Assembly: GCF_030232265.1 (NCBI RefSeq)
Contig: NZ_JASPJK010000014.1
Coordinates: forward strand, 1 to 38,278
Direction: 5' to 3'
Origin: Corynebacterium sp. MSK041
GTDB taxonomy: Bacteria; Actinomycetota; Actinomycetes; Mycobacteriales; Mycobacteriaceae
Length of the DNA stretch: 38,278 nucleotides
Of the stretch, positions 11,501-16,504 are shown piece after piece (the first letter of the stretch is position 1; each line of letters opens with the position of its first letter). Position numbers and translations under genes: made by a program. The notes beneath the pieces were generated by a model. It did not search any database. It saw only the letters and a list, made by a program, of their open reading frames with translations, and was not told the origin of the DNA.

Positions 11501-11630
11501 ACGCGCCACACTGTTCGAGCCGGTGGAAAACCGCCGCTTCGCAGGGGCCAACGAACACGCTGATGAAATCGCCCTGCTGCTCAACCCTGATGCACGCCTC
11601 AACGAAGACGGCAGCTACCCCACTGTTTAA
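2574..11630 (+). CDS. fas: type I fatty acid synthase (single-chain, multidomain)
   Basis: This 3018-residue enzyme would build acyl-CoA from acetyl- and malonyl-CoA in the cytoplasm. Domains in order: acyltransferase (GHSQG, Ser121), FMN enoyl reductase (about 365-810, PIILGGMTPTSADG), MaoC-like dehydratase (DYNPIH, Asp1200/His1205), malonyl/palmitoyl transferase (GHSLGE, Ser1402), Ala/Pro linker (about 1680-1740), ACP (GGVSSRRNQ, predicted pantetheinylated Ser1771), ketoreductase (Tyr2235/Lys2239), and ketosynthase (GACATA, Cys2667; His2819; His2860). All catalytic residues looked for are present, and the length fits corynebacterial FAS (about 3000). The open frame reaches a TTG at 2532, but ATG at 2574 has a clear GAAGGA site 8 nt upstream and is chosen. 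The accE-like ORF follows after 11 bp. No phosphopantetheinyl transferase domain is fused; acpS is upstream. Confidence 0.96.
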   Translation: MIIAPIQVLTTPALIFPGQGSAWQQALFDVGVTSPDARERMEKLLDSAASITGPVARPLASVVPGVAQRIRDALNNEPHVAPIDAFPAVSVPAILLAQIAATEQLAELGLDLNNVHFSGHSQGVLGAVAMDPAGDDEAAVKALAFAFILGAAATNDYGATDARSRMLSVRGLTVDQINEFVPEDSGAVLSVINERRHVVLSGTPEALAQAQSAIESQASDHNARLEVEFGGSEIQPTFDYLDVAYPFHVTSNMAAVEQAAQWAEACGITFAGTTPRELAQTILVDTFDFTTTVRDLLREGASHVLSLDKGTTTLVSALVSGAGVPVIDASTPTKRDALARPGEKLPAAADYSRYAPRVITLPDGKIYTQTRFSALTGLSPIILGGMTPTSADGEIVAAAANAGYWAELAGGGMYSEEEFGKHKDNLVSFLQPGRTAQFNTMFFDRFLWNLQFGQTRMVPKARAAGAPFNGVCISAGIPEVEEATELLAQLHRDGFPYIAFKPGTTQQVRDALKIAEANPDDSVILMVEDGHAGGHHSWVDLEDMLLDTYAEIRAHDNAVLTVGGGVYSPARAAELITGTWSERFGLAPMPVDGVFVGTVAMATKEAKATDSVKQLLVDTPGLPPEHNGGWVGRGQGVSGVASSQSHLLADLHDLDNSFAKASRLITSLDIEEYEAHRDEIIEALSKTSKPYFGDVEDMTYAQWVERFVELAAPFVDSSWDKRFISLLQRIEARLNEADHGDIPTLFPEGAVADPQGDADKLLAHYPQARTVKVSPRDAAWWIGLHYAYPKPMPWVPALDGDLKLWFGKDTLWQAQDERYTADQVRIIPGPVAVAGITKKNEPVAELLGRFEDATTQMLIDGGVTPLPRFSRLHDAEDEAAYLRSCPTLVWHGHLMANPAYALDEDAFTLTSEVNAEGEREWTIRIHADSAWDHLPEDQRPFYVREVTIPVDIPAGAGTGASPVVSRERLPKSVFDLLEGLAGVGSVSEAGDAIIAMPELEAPTEDAPFGVARSFFTLPPSLLAAHSAVTGAALPASGSAGEGGNTGQVLGTPDVLVGPCWPAIYTALGSGQLADGYPVIEGLLNAVHLDHVIDLRVPLDELADGRTIEVESKCTSIAESASGRIVTVELELTSNGETVATQMQRFAIRGRATGTATPVAAPEYGGGKSSQLVEATPRSFVDRAVVHAPADMTPFALVSGDYNPIHTSYNASALVNLQAPLVHGMWLSATAQHLAGRHGKVVGWSYSMFGMVQLNDEVEITAERVGRKGIHQALEVTCRIHGDVVSRGQALLAQPKTAYVYPGQGIQTEGMGKGDRDASPAARDVWRRADRHTRTKHGFSIQRIVDENPARLDVRGHEFKHPEGVLHLTQFTQVALAVVAYAQTERLREGNALASDAYYAGHSLGEYTALASLGNIFELEAVIDIVYSRGSAMGSLVPRDAEGNSDYGMGALRPNMIGVGPEEVEAYVAQVAEDTGEFLEIVNYNIKGQQYSIAGTKRGLAALDEKANAINPRAYVTVPGVDVPFHSRVLRGGVADFAEKLDELLPELIDVDTLVHRYIPNLVARPFELTQEFIDSVVEEVPSERLRGMTPENTDRNTLARTLLIELLAWQFASPVRWIETQDFLLPRVEQIIEVGLASSPTLTNLAKREMDVVGIHVPVFNVESNQDVVMLENVVAAPEPEEVAPAEDAAPETNTEPAAAPAPAPSAPEAAPAAPVATAATAATAAPAGPAEELAFHAADAIEVLFALQNKIRPEQINDSDTIEELTGGVSSRRNQLLMDMSAELGVPAIDGAAEADVATLYQRVNTAAPGYSPFGTVLSEAVGTRLRQLLGGVGLKPAFVGDHLGSAWGLPASWTPHVEAEILLGSRAEDSVRGGSLATLPTATTKAEVSAMIDQAVQNVAARHGVAVSQASQANTSGGGVVDSAALDAYKEEVTDTLVATARTLLNKLGVEEETAEVLAPDTTIVETIEAELGSGWVKQVTPVFDERKAVLFDDRWAQAREDLVRVALGQSDLEPARFAGTGDTIAQQAQWYAENTGAQRADLLRDIAAAAQSQADEPYARDIALVTGAAPGSIATALVEKLLAGGATVIMTASNVSQSRKEFARTLYAEHASVGASLWLVPANLSSYRDIDALIAWIGAEQKETVGKDVKIIKPAMTPTLAFPFAAPAVSGSLADVGGNAETQARLLLWSVERTIAGLSDLAQRGDHYPAMRTHVVLPGSPNRGTFGGDGAYGEVKAAFDAIVNKWSAEAGWPDGVTLAQARIGWVAGTHLMGGNDGLIPTAEAAGIHVWSPEEISSQLMSLATLESREQAKQTPLDLDLTGGLADAGVSIAELARSGRDGEAHGASISEESATVRALPNVTNPQQPAPTQVADVQCSLDDMVVVVGVGEVSSWGSGRTRKEAEYGIERSGDVELTAAGVLELAWMMGLITWSEDPNPGWYDADGTEVAEEDIFDRFRAEVVARCGVRTLTDKYFLTDQGSVDVEQVYLDRDITFTVTSEEEARAHETADPDKTVVRQADGEWTVTRLAGARAFVPKKATLTRTVAGQIPDDFDPTKWGIPAQMVDGMDRIAAWNLVTAVDAFITAGFTPGELMQAVHPSLVATTQGTGIGGMESLHKVFVSRFIGEERQSDILQEALPNVVAAHTMQSLVGGYGSMIHPVGACATAAVSVEEAVDKIALGKADFVIAGGIDDVQVESLQGFGDMNATAETAKMTAQGIDDRFISRANDRRRGGFLEAEGGGTLLLARGSLAAELGLPVHAVVAYASSFGDGAHTSIPAPGIGVLAAACGGTSSRLARNLAQLGLSPNDVSVLSKHDTSTNANDPNESELHSLLWPAIGRDENAPMYVISQKTLTGHAKAGAALFQIGGLIDVLASGQLPPNASLDCVDPLIAPKAKNLVWLRSPLDLGAGNVKAVALTSLGFGHVGALVVLGHPGVFEAALVRAGKDADAWRAQATKRLVDGAGRLEAGMLGRATLFEPVENRRFAGANEHADEIALLLNPDARLNEDGSYPTV
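7721..7747 (+). repeat. three tandem 9-bp repeats in the FAS linker
   Basis: GGCAACGGC is repeated three times in tandem and encodes an ATAATA-type run in the Ala/Pro-rich linker just before the ACP domain. The reading frame is kept. Such repeats can vary in copy number and so change linker length; variation here is inferred, not seen. Confidence 0.8.
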
Positions 11631-11641
11631 GGAGAGACATC

Positions 11642-11821
11642 ATGACACCGCTTTTTCACACCGATGACGCCTCGTTGTCCCACGATGAGATTGCAGCCCT
11701 GAGCGCCGTGATCGCCGAGGCACAGGCATGGCACGTCGCTGCACACGTGGGTGACGTTGAGGAAGGCTCGGCGTCACCGTTTGACTCCTCCCCCACCTTC
11801 GGCAACGTCACGTACTACTAA
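11642..11821 (+). CDS. accE: acyl-CoA carboxylase epsilon subunit-like small protein
   Basis: This is a 59-residue ORF between FAS-I and accBC, with a strong AAGGAGAG ribosome binding site 5 nt before the ATG. Its core, LSHDEIAALSAVIAEAQ, matches the helical 'EELAAL-avla' signature of actinobacterial acyl-CoA carboxylase epsilon subunits, which bridge the alpha and beta subunits and raise activity. It is shorter than most members (about 65-90 residues) and lacks the usual basic, Trp-containing C-terminus, ending instead in an acidic/Ser stretch and VTYY. The position 11 bp after FAS and 15 bp before accBC supports co-expression with the carboxylase. The assignment rests on one motif plus context. 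Confidence 0.65.
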   Translation: MTPLFHTDDASLSHDEIAALSAVIAEAQAWHVAAHVGDVEEGSASPFDSSPTFGNVTYY

Positions 11822-11836
11822 GCAAGGAGCACATTC

Positions 11837-13624
11837 ATGCATGACTTTCCCTTTCACAAAGTGCTGATTGCTAACCGCGGTGAGATCGCAGTCCGCATCA
11901 TCCGCGCAGCACGTGACGTTGGGCTTTCCAGCGTGGCCATTTATGCGGACCCAGATAAAGGTGAACCTTTTACGTCCATGGCCGATGAGGCCGTGGCTAT
12001 CGGCGGAACCACGTCTGCGCAGAGCTACCTGGATATAGATAAGGTGCTCCAAGCCTGCAAGGATTCAGGCGCGGACGCGGTCCACCCTGGCTACGGCTTC
12101 TTGAGTGAAAATGCTGAGTTTGCCCGGCGCGTGATCGAGGAGGGGCTCACCTGGATTGGCCCGCCTCCGGAGGCCATTGAGGCACTCGGCGATAAGGTCA
12201 CGGCCCGTGCGCTGGCGGAAGCCGTGAACGCACCGCTGGCCCCGGGCACCAAGGAGCCAGTTTCTGGCGCCGATGAGGTGGTTGCCTTTGCGGATGAACA
12301 CGGTTTGCCGGTGGCTATCAAGGCCGCCTTTGGTGGCGGTGGCCGTGGTATGAAGGTGGCCCGGACCCGCGGTGAGGTCCGTGAGCTCTACGAATCCGCA
12401 ACACGTGAGGCTGAGGCGGCGTTTGGTCGCGGCGAGTGTTTTGTGGAGCGCTACCTTGACCGCGCCCGCCATGTGGAGGCGCAGGTGATTGCGGATGCAC
12501 ACGGAAACGTGATTGTGGGCGGCACTCGCGATTGTTCTTTGCAGCGCCGCTTCCAAAAACTCATTGAGGAAGCACCCGCACCGTTTTTGACCCAAGAGCA
12601 GCGCGACCGCATCCATGAATCTGCCAAGGCGATTGCCAAAAAGGCCGGGTACGTCGGGGTTGGCACGGTGGAATACTTGGTCGGCGCGGATGGCCTGATC
12701 TCATTCTTGGAGGTCAACACTCGCCTCCAAGTGGAGCACCCAGTGACCGAGGAAACAACAGGCATTGATCTGGTCATCGAACAGTTCCACATTGCTGCTG
12801 GCCGCCCATTGCGCTTTGAGCATGATCTGGAGCCAACCGGTCACGCCCTGGAGTTTCGCATCAACGCCGAGGACGCCGGCAGCAACTTCATGCCAGCTCC
12901 CGGCACTGTGACGCGCTACGAGGAGCCTGGTGGGCCCGGCGTGCGCGTGGATTCCGGTATCCGCGCAGGCTCGGTCCTGGGTGGTCAGTTCGACTCCATG
13001 TTGGCCAAACTCATCGTGCGCGGTGAAACCCGCGAGCACGCCATCGCGCGCGCAAAACGCGCGTTAGCGGAATTCAAGATCGAAGGTGTGCCCACGGTCA
13101 TCCCGTTTCATCAGCGCATGCTTGACGACGCCGCCTTCACCGCCCCCAACAACCACTTCACCGTGTACACCCGCTGGATTGAAGAGGAATGGGACCCGGA
13201 CGTCGCCCCGTTTGAGGGCGACGAGACGGATGAGCAAACCGAGGACCGTAAGCGCCGTACCGTATCCGTTGGTGTCAACGGACGCTCCATTGAAATCACA
13301 CTTCCGGAACCCCTGCTCCTCGGGGCTGTGGCGCAGCGGCGCCGCAAACGTCGTTCTCGCTCTGGCTCCAGTTCCGCAAAAGGTTCAAAGGGTACAGCCA
13401 GTGCAGACACCCTCACAGCACCGATGCAGGGCACGGTGGTGAAAGTGAGTGTCACCGAAGGTGCACACGTTGAAGCAGGTGACGCCCTGCTGATTCTGGA
13501 GGCCATGAAGATGGAAAACCCCGTCAAGGCGCACAGGAGCGGCACCGTGAAAAATCTAGCGGTCAAGCCCGGTGAAAACGTGAACAAGGGGGCAGCACTC
13601 CTGGATATCGTGGCCGAGGACTAA
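11837..13624 (+). CDS. accBC: acyl-CoA carboxylase alpha subunit: biotin carboxylase + biotin carboxyl carrier
   Basis: This 595-residue protein would carboxylate its own biotin using ATP and bicarbonate, then present it to AccD. The biotin carboxylase part (about 1-450) starts with [18 protein letters not shown]. It has the ATP-grasp glycine loop [11 protein letters not shown], the [11 protein letters not shown] stretch and the catalytic [15 protein letters not shown] motif. A strongly basic linker (about 500-520, [10 protein letters not shown]) precedes the biotinyl domain, where EAMKMEN places the biotinylated lysine at 558. Length and linker style match C. glutamicum AccBC. An AAGGAG site precedes the ATG. 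It ends 21 bp from the convergent bsaP, so the biotin-using enzyme and the biotin-making genes abut. Confidence 0.95.
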   Translation: MHDFPFHKVLIANRGEIAVRIIRAARDVGLSSVAIYADPDKGEPFTSMADEAVAIGGTTSAQSYLDIDKVLQACKDSGADAVHPGYGFLSENAEFARRVIEEGLTWIGPPPEAIEALGDKVTARALAEAVNAPLAPGTKEPVSGADEVVAFADEHGLPVAIKAAFGGGGRGMKVARTRGEVRELYESATREAEAAFGRGECFVERYLDRARHVEAQVIADAHGNVIVGGTRDCSLQRRFQKLIEEAPAPFLTQEQRDRIHESAKAIAKKAGYVGVGTVEYLVGADGLISFLEVNTRLQVEHPVTEETTGIDLVIEQFHIAAGRPLRFEHDLEPTGHALEFRINAEDAGSNFMPAPGTVTRYEEPGGPGVRVDSGIRAGSVLGGQFDSMLAKLIVRGETREHAIARAKRALAEFKIEGVPTVIPFHQRMLDDAAFTAPNNHFTVYTRWIEEEWDPDVAPFEGDETDEQTEDRKRRTVSVGVNGRSIEITLPEPLLLGAVAQRRRKRRSRSGSSSAKGSKGTASADTLTAPMQGTVVKVSVTEGAHVEAGDALLILEAMKMENPVKAHRSGTVKNLAVKPGENVNKGAALLDIVAED

Positions 13625-13645
13625 CTCCTCACACCCGGACGGCGG

Positions 13646-13849
13646 TTAGCGCTCCAACCACTCGGAGCGCAACGCTCCGTGCCGCGAACAAGTCGCCTCC
13701 CATGCCATCGGACTGATCTTCACCACCATGCGGCGCCCACACACCGGACAGATGCGCGGGGCATCATAGGGCCGCGCTGGGTCTAGTGGCCATGCAATCT
13801 CGCCCGACAAGACCGCCATGGCTAGTTCTCCCATCTCCAGATTCTTCAT
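13646..13849 (-). CDS. bsaP: biotin synthase auxiliary protein BsaP
   Basis: This 67-residue protein is encoded 14 bp after bioB on the same strand; its GGGGA ribosome site abuts the bioB stop, so the two are surely co-transcribed. It has CPVC (Cys34, Cys37) followed by CSRH (Cys54, His57), an arrangement suited to binding a metal or Fe-S cluster. In mycobacteria a small Cys protein directly downstream of bioB, BsaP (Rv1590 in M. tuberculosis), is needed for biotin synthase to insert sulfur. Size, cysteine pattern and position all match. The identification is from position and motif; I could not align it to a reference. Confidence 0.78.
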   Translation of the reverse strand: MKNLEMGELAMAVLSGEIAWPLDPARPYDAPRICPVCGRRMVVKISPMAWEATCSRHGALRSEWLER

Positions 13850-13863
13850 GGCAGCAGCTTCCC

Positions 13864-14946
13864 CTATAGGGACTTCAAGGTGTCATAGAGCGGACCGTGC
13901 CCAGAGTTCTGTTTCTGCCCCACCGGAGTAATGGACAGATTCAGGTGTGAATCCATGACCCGATCCACCGCATCGCGGTCCTGCTCCATGGGACGCCCAA
14001 GGGTGGTCAAGTAGTTACCACCGATAATGGCGTTTGCCCCACCAAGAAGGCCTTGCTCGGTTCCGTCATCCCCCAGCGCGAGCTCGGTACCTCCCGCGAA
14101 ACGGATTTGCGTTGATGGCATGGCCAAACGGAAAGCTGCCACCGCGCGTAGCGCCTCACCTTGCGGGACAAGCGGACGGTCTGCGAACGGGGTTCCTGGC
14201 CGCGGGTCCAAGAAGTTCATTGGCACCTCATGTGGCTGGACCTCGGCTAACTGCGCAGCAAACTCCGCACGCTGCTGCAAGGTCTCACCCAGCCCGATGA
14301 TTCCGCCGCAGCATGTCTCCATCCCCTCCGCGAGCACGTGTTCAAGGGTGTCCTTGCGTTCCTGCCATGTGTGAGTAGTAACCACATTGGGGAAGAAGGA
14401 TTTGGCAGTTTCAAAATTGTGGTTGTAGCGCATGACCCCCATCTGGGCGAGCCGGTGTGCCTGTTCACGGGTGAGAATGCCGAGGGAAGCCGAAATGGAA
14501 ATATCCACTTCCTCCCTGATAGCCGTGATTGCTTCAGCCACCTGGTCGAGCAGCGCATCCGTCGGCCCCTTGACCGCAGCAACGATGCAAAACTCGCTTG
14601 CGCCCATCTTCTCTGACTGCTTGGCGGCTTCCACCAGCTCCCCAATATTCAGCGTGACGGCACGCACTGGGGATTCAAAGAGGCCGGACTGTGAGCAAAA
14701 ACTGCAATCCTCAGGGCAACCGCCCGTCTTCAGCGAAACGATCCCCTCCAGGGAAACATCCACACCGCAATGCTTGATGCGCACCTGGTGGGCGAGATCG
14801 AGCAACTCCTGGAGGCGGTCATCCTCAATCTTCAAGATCTCTAGAATTTCTTCTTGATTCAGGCCCTCACCACGCTTGAGACATTTCTCGTGCGCGATGG
14901 TGAGGATATCGCTGTTCCTCGACTGGGATGAGTTTATTTTGGCCAT
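13864..14946 (-). CDS. bioB: biotin synthase
   Basis: This 360-residue radical SAM enzyme converts dethiobiotin to biotin by inserting sulfur, consuming its auxiliary 2Fe-2S cluster. The SAM cluster motif CxxxCxxC is intact (Cys77, Cys81, Cys84 in [13 protein letters not shown]). Other family stretches seen are [33 protein letters not shown] and the C-terminal [10 protein letters not shown]. There is no Shine-Dalgarno site before the ATG at 14946. Instead a TAGACT -10 hexamer ends 7 nt upstream, so the mRNA is probably leaderless. A BioQ-type operator covers the -35 region. Repression when biotin is plentiful is the expected behaviour. bsaP follows in the same transcript. Confidence 0.95.
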   Translation of the reverse strand: MAKINSSQSRNSDILTIAHEKCLKRGEGLNQEEILEILKIEDDRLQELLDLAHQVRIKHCGVDVSLEGIVSLKTGGCPEDCSFCSQSGLFESPVRAVTLNIGELVEAAKQSEKMGASEFCIVAAVKGPTDALLDQVAEAITAIREEVDISISASLGILTREQAHRLAQMGVMRYNHNFETAKSFFPNVVTTHTWQERKDTLEHVLAEGMETCCGGIIGLGETLQQRAEFAAQLAEVQPHEVPMNFLDPRPGTPFADRPLVPQGEALRAVAAFRLAMPSTQIRFAGGTELALGDDGTEQGLLGGANAIIGGNYLTTLGRPMEQDRDAVDRVMDSHLNLSITPVGQKQNSGHGPLYDTLKSL

Positions 14947-14953
14947 AGAAAGC

Positions 14954-14983
14954 AGTCTAGACGGCCACTTGAACAGTGTTCAA
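14954..14983 (-). promoter_or_regulatory. bioB promoter with BioQ-type operator
   Basis: A perfect inverted repeat, TTGAAC-AGT-GTTCAA, lies at 14969-14983. The published BioQ (TetR family) site in C. glutamicum is close to TGAAC-N3-GTTAC, so the fit is very good. On the minus strand, the -10 hexamer TAGACT (14954-14959) lies 9 bp downstream of the operator and 7 nt before the bioB ATG. The operator therefore covers about -24 to -38 and would block RNA polymerase. Confidence 0.75.
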
Positions 14984-15050
14984 GAAACGGTCCACTCGTG
15001 TCCGGCCCCCCCGTTCGGTCCCCATTTTCTAACCAAATAGGCGTACTGAC

Positions 15051-15079
15051 CTGACTTAATCTATTTTCATGTTTATCCT
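15051..15079 (+). promoter_or_regulatory. candidate promoter of the CAP-domain gene
   Basis: CTGACT (15051-15056) and TATCCT (15074-15079) are separated by 17 bp, a good sigma-A-type arrangement. This would give a leader of about 60 nt before the ATG at 15149. It is a pattern match only. Confidence 0.35.
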
Positions 15080-15148
15080 ATATCCACTTAAGGCAAATAC
15101 CGTTCCCTCATCCTGGGGTCGGATAGATACGGAAAGGCCCACCACCTC

Positions 15149-15631
15149 ATGCAGCTGCCCGATTTGGACACGCAAAAGTTCTTCGGATTCTTTTCCATCC
15201 TGATCAGTCTCATCCTCGCCTTGGCAGGCGGACTGACCAAAGGCGATGTAAGTCAGCCCCCCACATCATTTACAAGCACGCCGAACAACATCGAGGAGAC
15301 CAAGGAGAAGCTCTTCGACCAGATCAACGATCACCGCGCGAAAAACGGGCTGGCCCCTTGGACCCGCGACGAAACACTGACCCAAAGTGCCCAAGAATGG
15401 AGCGAACACCTCGCCAAGTCGGGCAAATTTGAGCATGATGACATCAAGCGTGGCATTGAAAACATTCACTACTCTTCCAGCACCCCGAATAATGCTGTGA
15501 ACAACTGGAAGAAATCAGCAGGCCACAACACCAACATGCTGAGCAACACCACACGCGCAGGCCTTGGGATCGCCTACGGCAAAGACTCCAAGGGTGGCTC
15601 CGGCTACAAGGTTGTCCTGCGTGCCGAATAG
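15149..15631 (+). CDS. secreted or membrane-anchored CAP (SCP/PR-1) domain protein
   Basis: This protein has 160 residues. A hydrophobic segment at about 10-29, without an obvious cleavage site, should export it and may anchor it in the membrane. A Ser/Thr/Pro-rich spacer follows. From about residue 50 a CAP domain is seen: a helix with DQINDHRAKNGLAPW, then LTQSAQEWSEHLAKSG, FEHDD, the GIENIHY stretch, and NNWKKSAGHNTNML. The conserved His and Glu of the CAP cavity appear present (His in FEHDD, Glu in IENI). Bacterial CAP proteins are extracellular and mostly of unknown function. A GGAAAGG ribosome site lies 11 nt before the ATG. The gene ends 10 bp before the duplicated xthA fragment. Confidence 0.82.
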   Translation: MQLPDLDTQKFFGFFSILISLILALAGGLTKGDVSQPPTSFTSTPNNIEETKEKLFDQINDHRAKNGLAPWTRDETLTQSAQEWSEHLAKSGKFEHDDIKRGIENIHYSSSTPNNAVNNWKKSAGHNTNMLSNTTRAGLGIAYGKDSKGGSGYKVVLRAE

Positions 15632-15641
15632 CAGCGAGTAA

Positions 15642-15711
15642 CTAGCGGTACTCAACCAGCAGCGGCGAGTGGTCGGACCAACGCTCCTCCACCGTCGCTG
15701 CTTTTCCACCC
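15642..15711 (-). pseudogene. duplicated 3' fragment of xthA (left direct-repeat copy)
   Basis: These bases repeat the end of xthA (16434-16504), beginning exactly at its TAG stop. Positions 15642-15705 are identical to 16434-16497. One T is then missing from a T run and six more bases match. Read on the minus strand it would encode about the last 20 residues of exonuclease III, ending WSDHSPLLVEYR, with no upstream gene. The two copies are in the same orientation, 792 bp apart, and enclose the vapBC pair. Confidence 0.93.
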
Positions 15712-15723
15712 CGCTCGCAGGTT

Positions 15724-15737
15724 GCTACGCTTGTAGC
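15724..15737 (+). promoter_or_regulatory. vapB operator and leaderless promoter
   Basis: GCTAC-GCTT-GTAGC is an inverted repeat ending directly at the antitoxin ATG. It contains a TACGCT -10 hexamer (15726-15731) that ends 6 nt before the start. A repressor bound here would cover the promoter, as is usual for self-regulated toxin-antitoxin operons. The -35 region falls in the duplicated xthA fragment. Confidence 0.55.
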
Positions 15738-16028
15738 ATGTCCGCCGCGCCAGTACCGTCCTCCCCTCACGAACCGCGCCGTATTCCCCAGCGTGAGCTC
15801 CGCAATGAAAGCAGTAAGATTTTGCGCGAAGTGGAAAAAGGCGCGGAATTCATCATCACCAACCGCGGCCGCCCCGTCGCTCGGTTGACCGGCCTTAAGA
15901 ATGTCCACTCTCCACGGTTGGCCTACACGCCTGCCTCACGGCCACTAAGACTCGGCGCCGAGAATCGAATCCAACTCCCCATCAGTACAAAGGAGATTCT
16001 GGATACTGTCCGCGAGGAAAGGTTGTGA
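15738..16028 (+). CDS. antitoxin of type II toxin-antitoxin system (Phd/YefM-type)
   Basis: This 96-residue protein carries the Phd/YefM DNA-binding pattern: IPQRELRNESSKILREVEKGAEFIIT, followed by NRGRPVARL. It should bind DNA through this N-terminal part and neutralise the toxin with its C-terminal tail (about residues 60-96, rich in charged residues). The ATG at 15738 is chosen because of the operator and -10 hexamer directly upstream; the open frame extends further back but into the xthA duplicate. The stop lies 4 bp before the toxin start, so the pair is translated together. It is often annotated as a VapB-type antitoxin. Confidence 0.88.
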   Translation: MSAAPVPSSPHEPRRIPQRELRNESSKILREVEKGAEFIITNRGRPVARLTGLKNVHSPRLAYTPASRPLRLGAENRIQLPISTKEILDTVREERL

Positions 16029-16032
16029 CAGC

Positions 16033-16428
16033 GTGAAGCTGTGGTACCTCGATACTTCTGCGGTGATGAAGCTTATCGCGCAGGAGAAAGAATCCGATGC
16101 CCTCGATGAAGCGATCTTGGCGGAGTCACCGGCACTTTTCTCAAGCACTCTCCTCGAAACTGAGCTGCGCCGCGCTTGTCGTTTTCTTCCAGAGATACGG
16201 CCGCACATCATCGAGGATGTCATTGAGTCAATGTCCATCTTCGAAATCGACAGGAGCATTTTCCGAGTCGCTGGAATGCTGCCAGGCACACACCTTCGCT
16301 CCCTTGACGCTATCCACATCGCCGCTGCCCTTCTTGGTGGGTGCACAACGATGGTGACATACGACCACCGGATGGCGGATGCCGCGGAAGAAGCAGGCCT
16401 CCCGGTACTTTCACCAGGTCGCGCTTGA
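16033..16428 (+). CDS. vapC: VapC-type PIN-domain ribonuclease toxin
   Basis: This 131-residue PIN-domain protein is predicted to cleave RNA in a metal-dependent way. The acidic residues of the active site are visible: Asp7 in YLDTSA, Glu42/Glu44 in LLETELRR, Asp92 in RSLDAIH, and Asp111 in TYDHRM. It starts with GTG, 4 bp after the antitoxin stop, without a separate promoter. The length is usual for VapC. The stop lies only 5 bp from the stop of the convergent xthA. The toxin looks intact. RNA target unknown. Confidence 0.9.
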   Translation: MKLWYLDTSAVMKLIAQEKESDALDEAILAESPALFSSTLLETELRRACRFLPEIRPHIIEDVIESMSIFEIDRSIFRVAGMLPGTHLRSLDAIHIAAALLGGCTTMVTYDHRMADAAEEAGLPVLSPGRA

Positions 16429-16433
16429 GAATC

Positions 16434-16504
16434 CTAGCGGTACTCAACCAGCAGCGGCGAGTGGTCGGACCAACGCTCCTCCACCGTCGCTGCTTTTTCC
16501 ACCC
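16434..16504. repeat. right copy of the ~70-bp direct repeat (3' end of xthA)
   Basis: This is the copy inside the complete xthA gene; its partner is at 15642-15711. Together the two copies bracket vapBC. The layout resembles attachment-site repeats left when an element enters the 3' end of a gene and restores it. Confidence 0.9.

Noticed and set aside
13625..13645. Gap between accBC and bsaP considered as a shared terminator
   Set aside because: Only 21 bp, without a clear stem or T tract.
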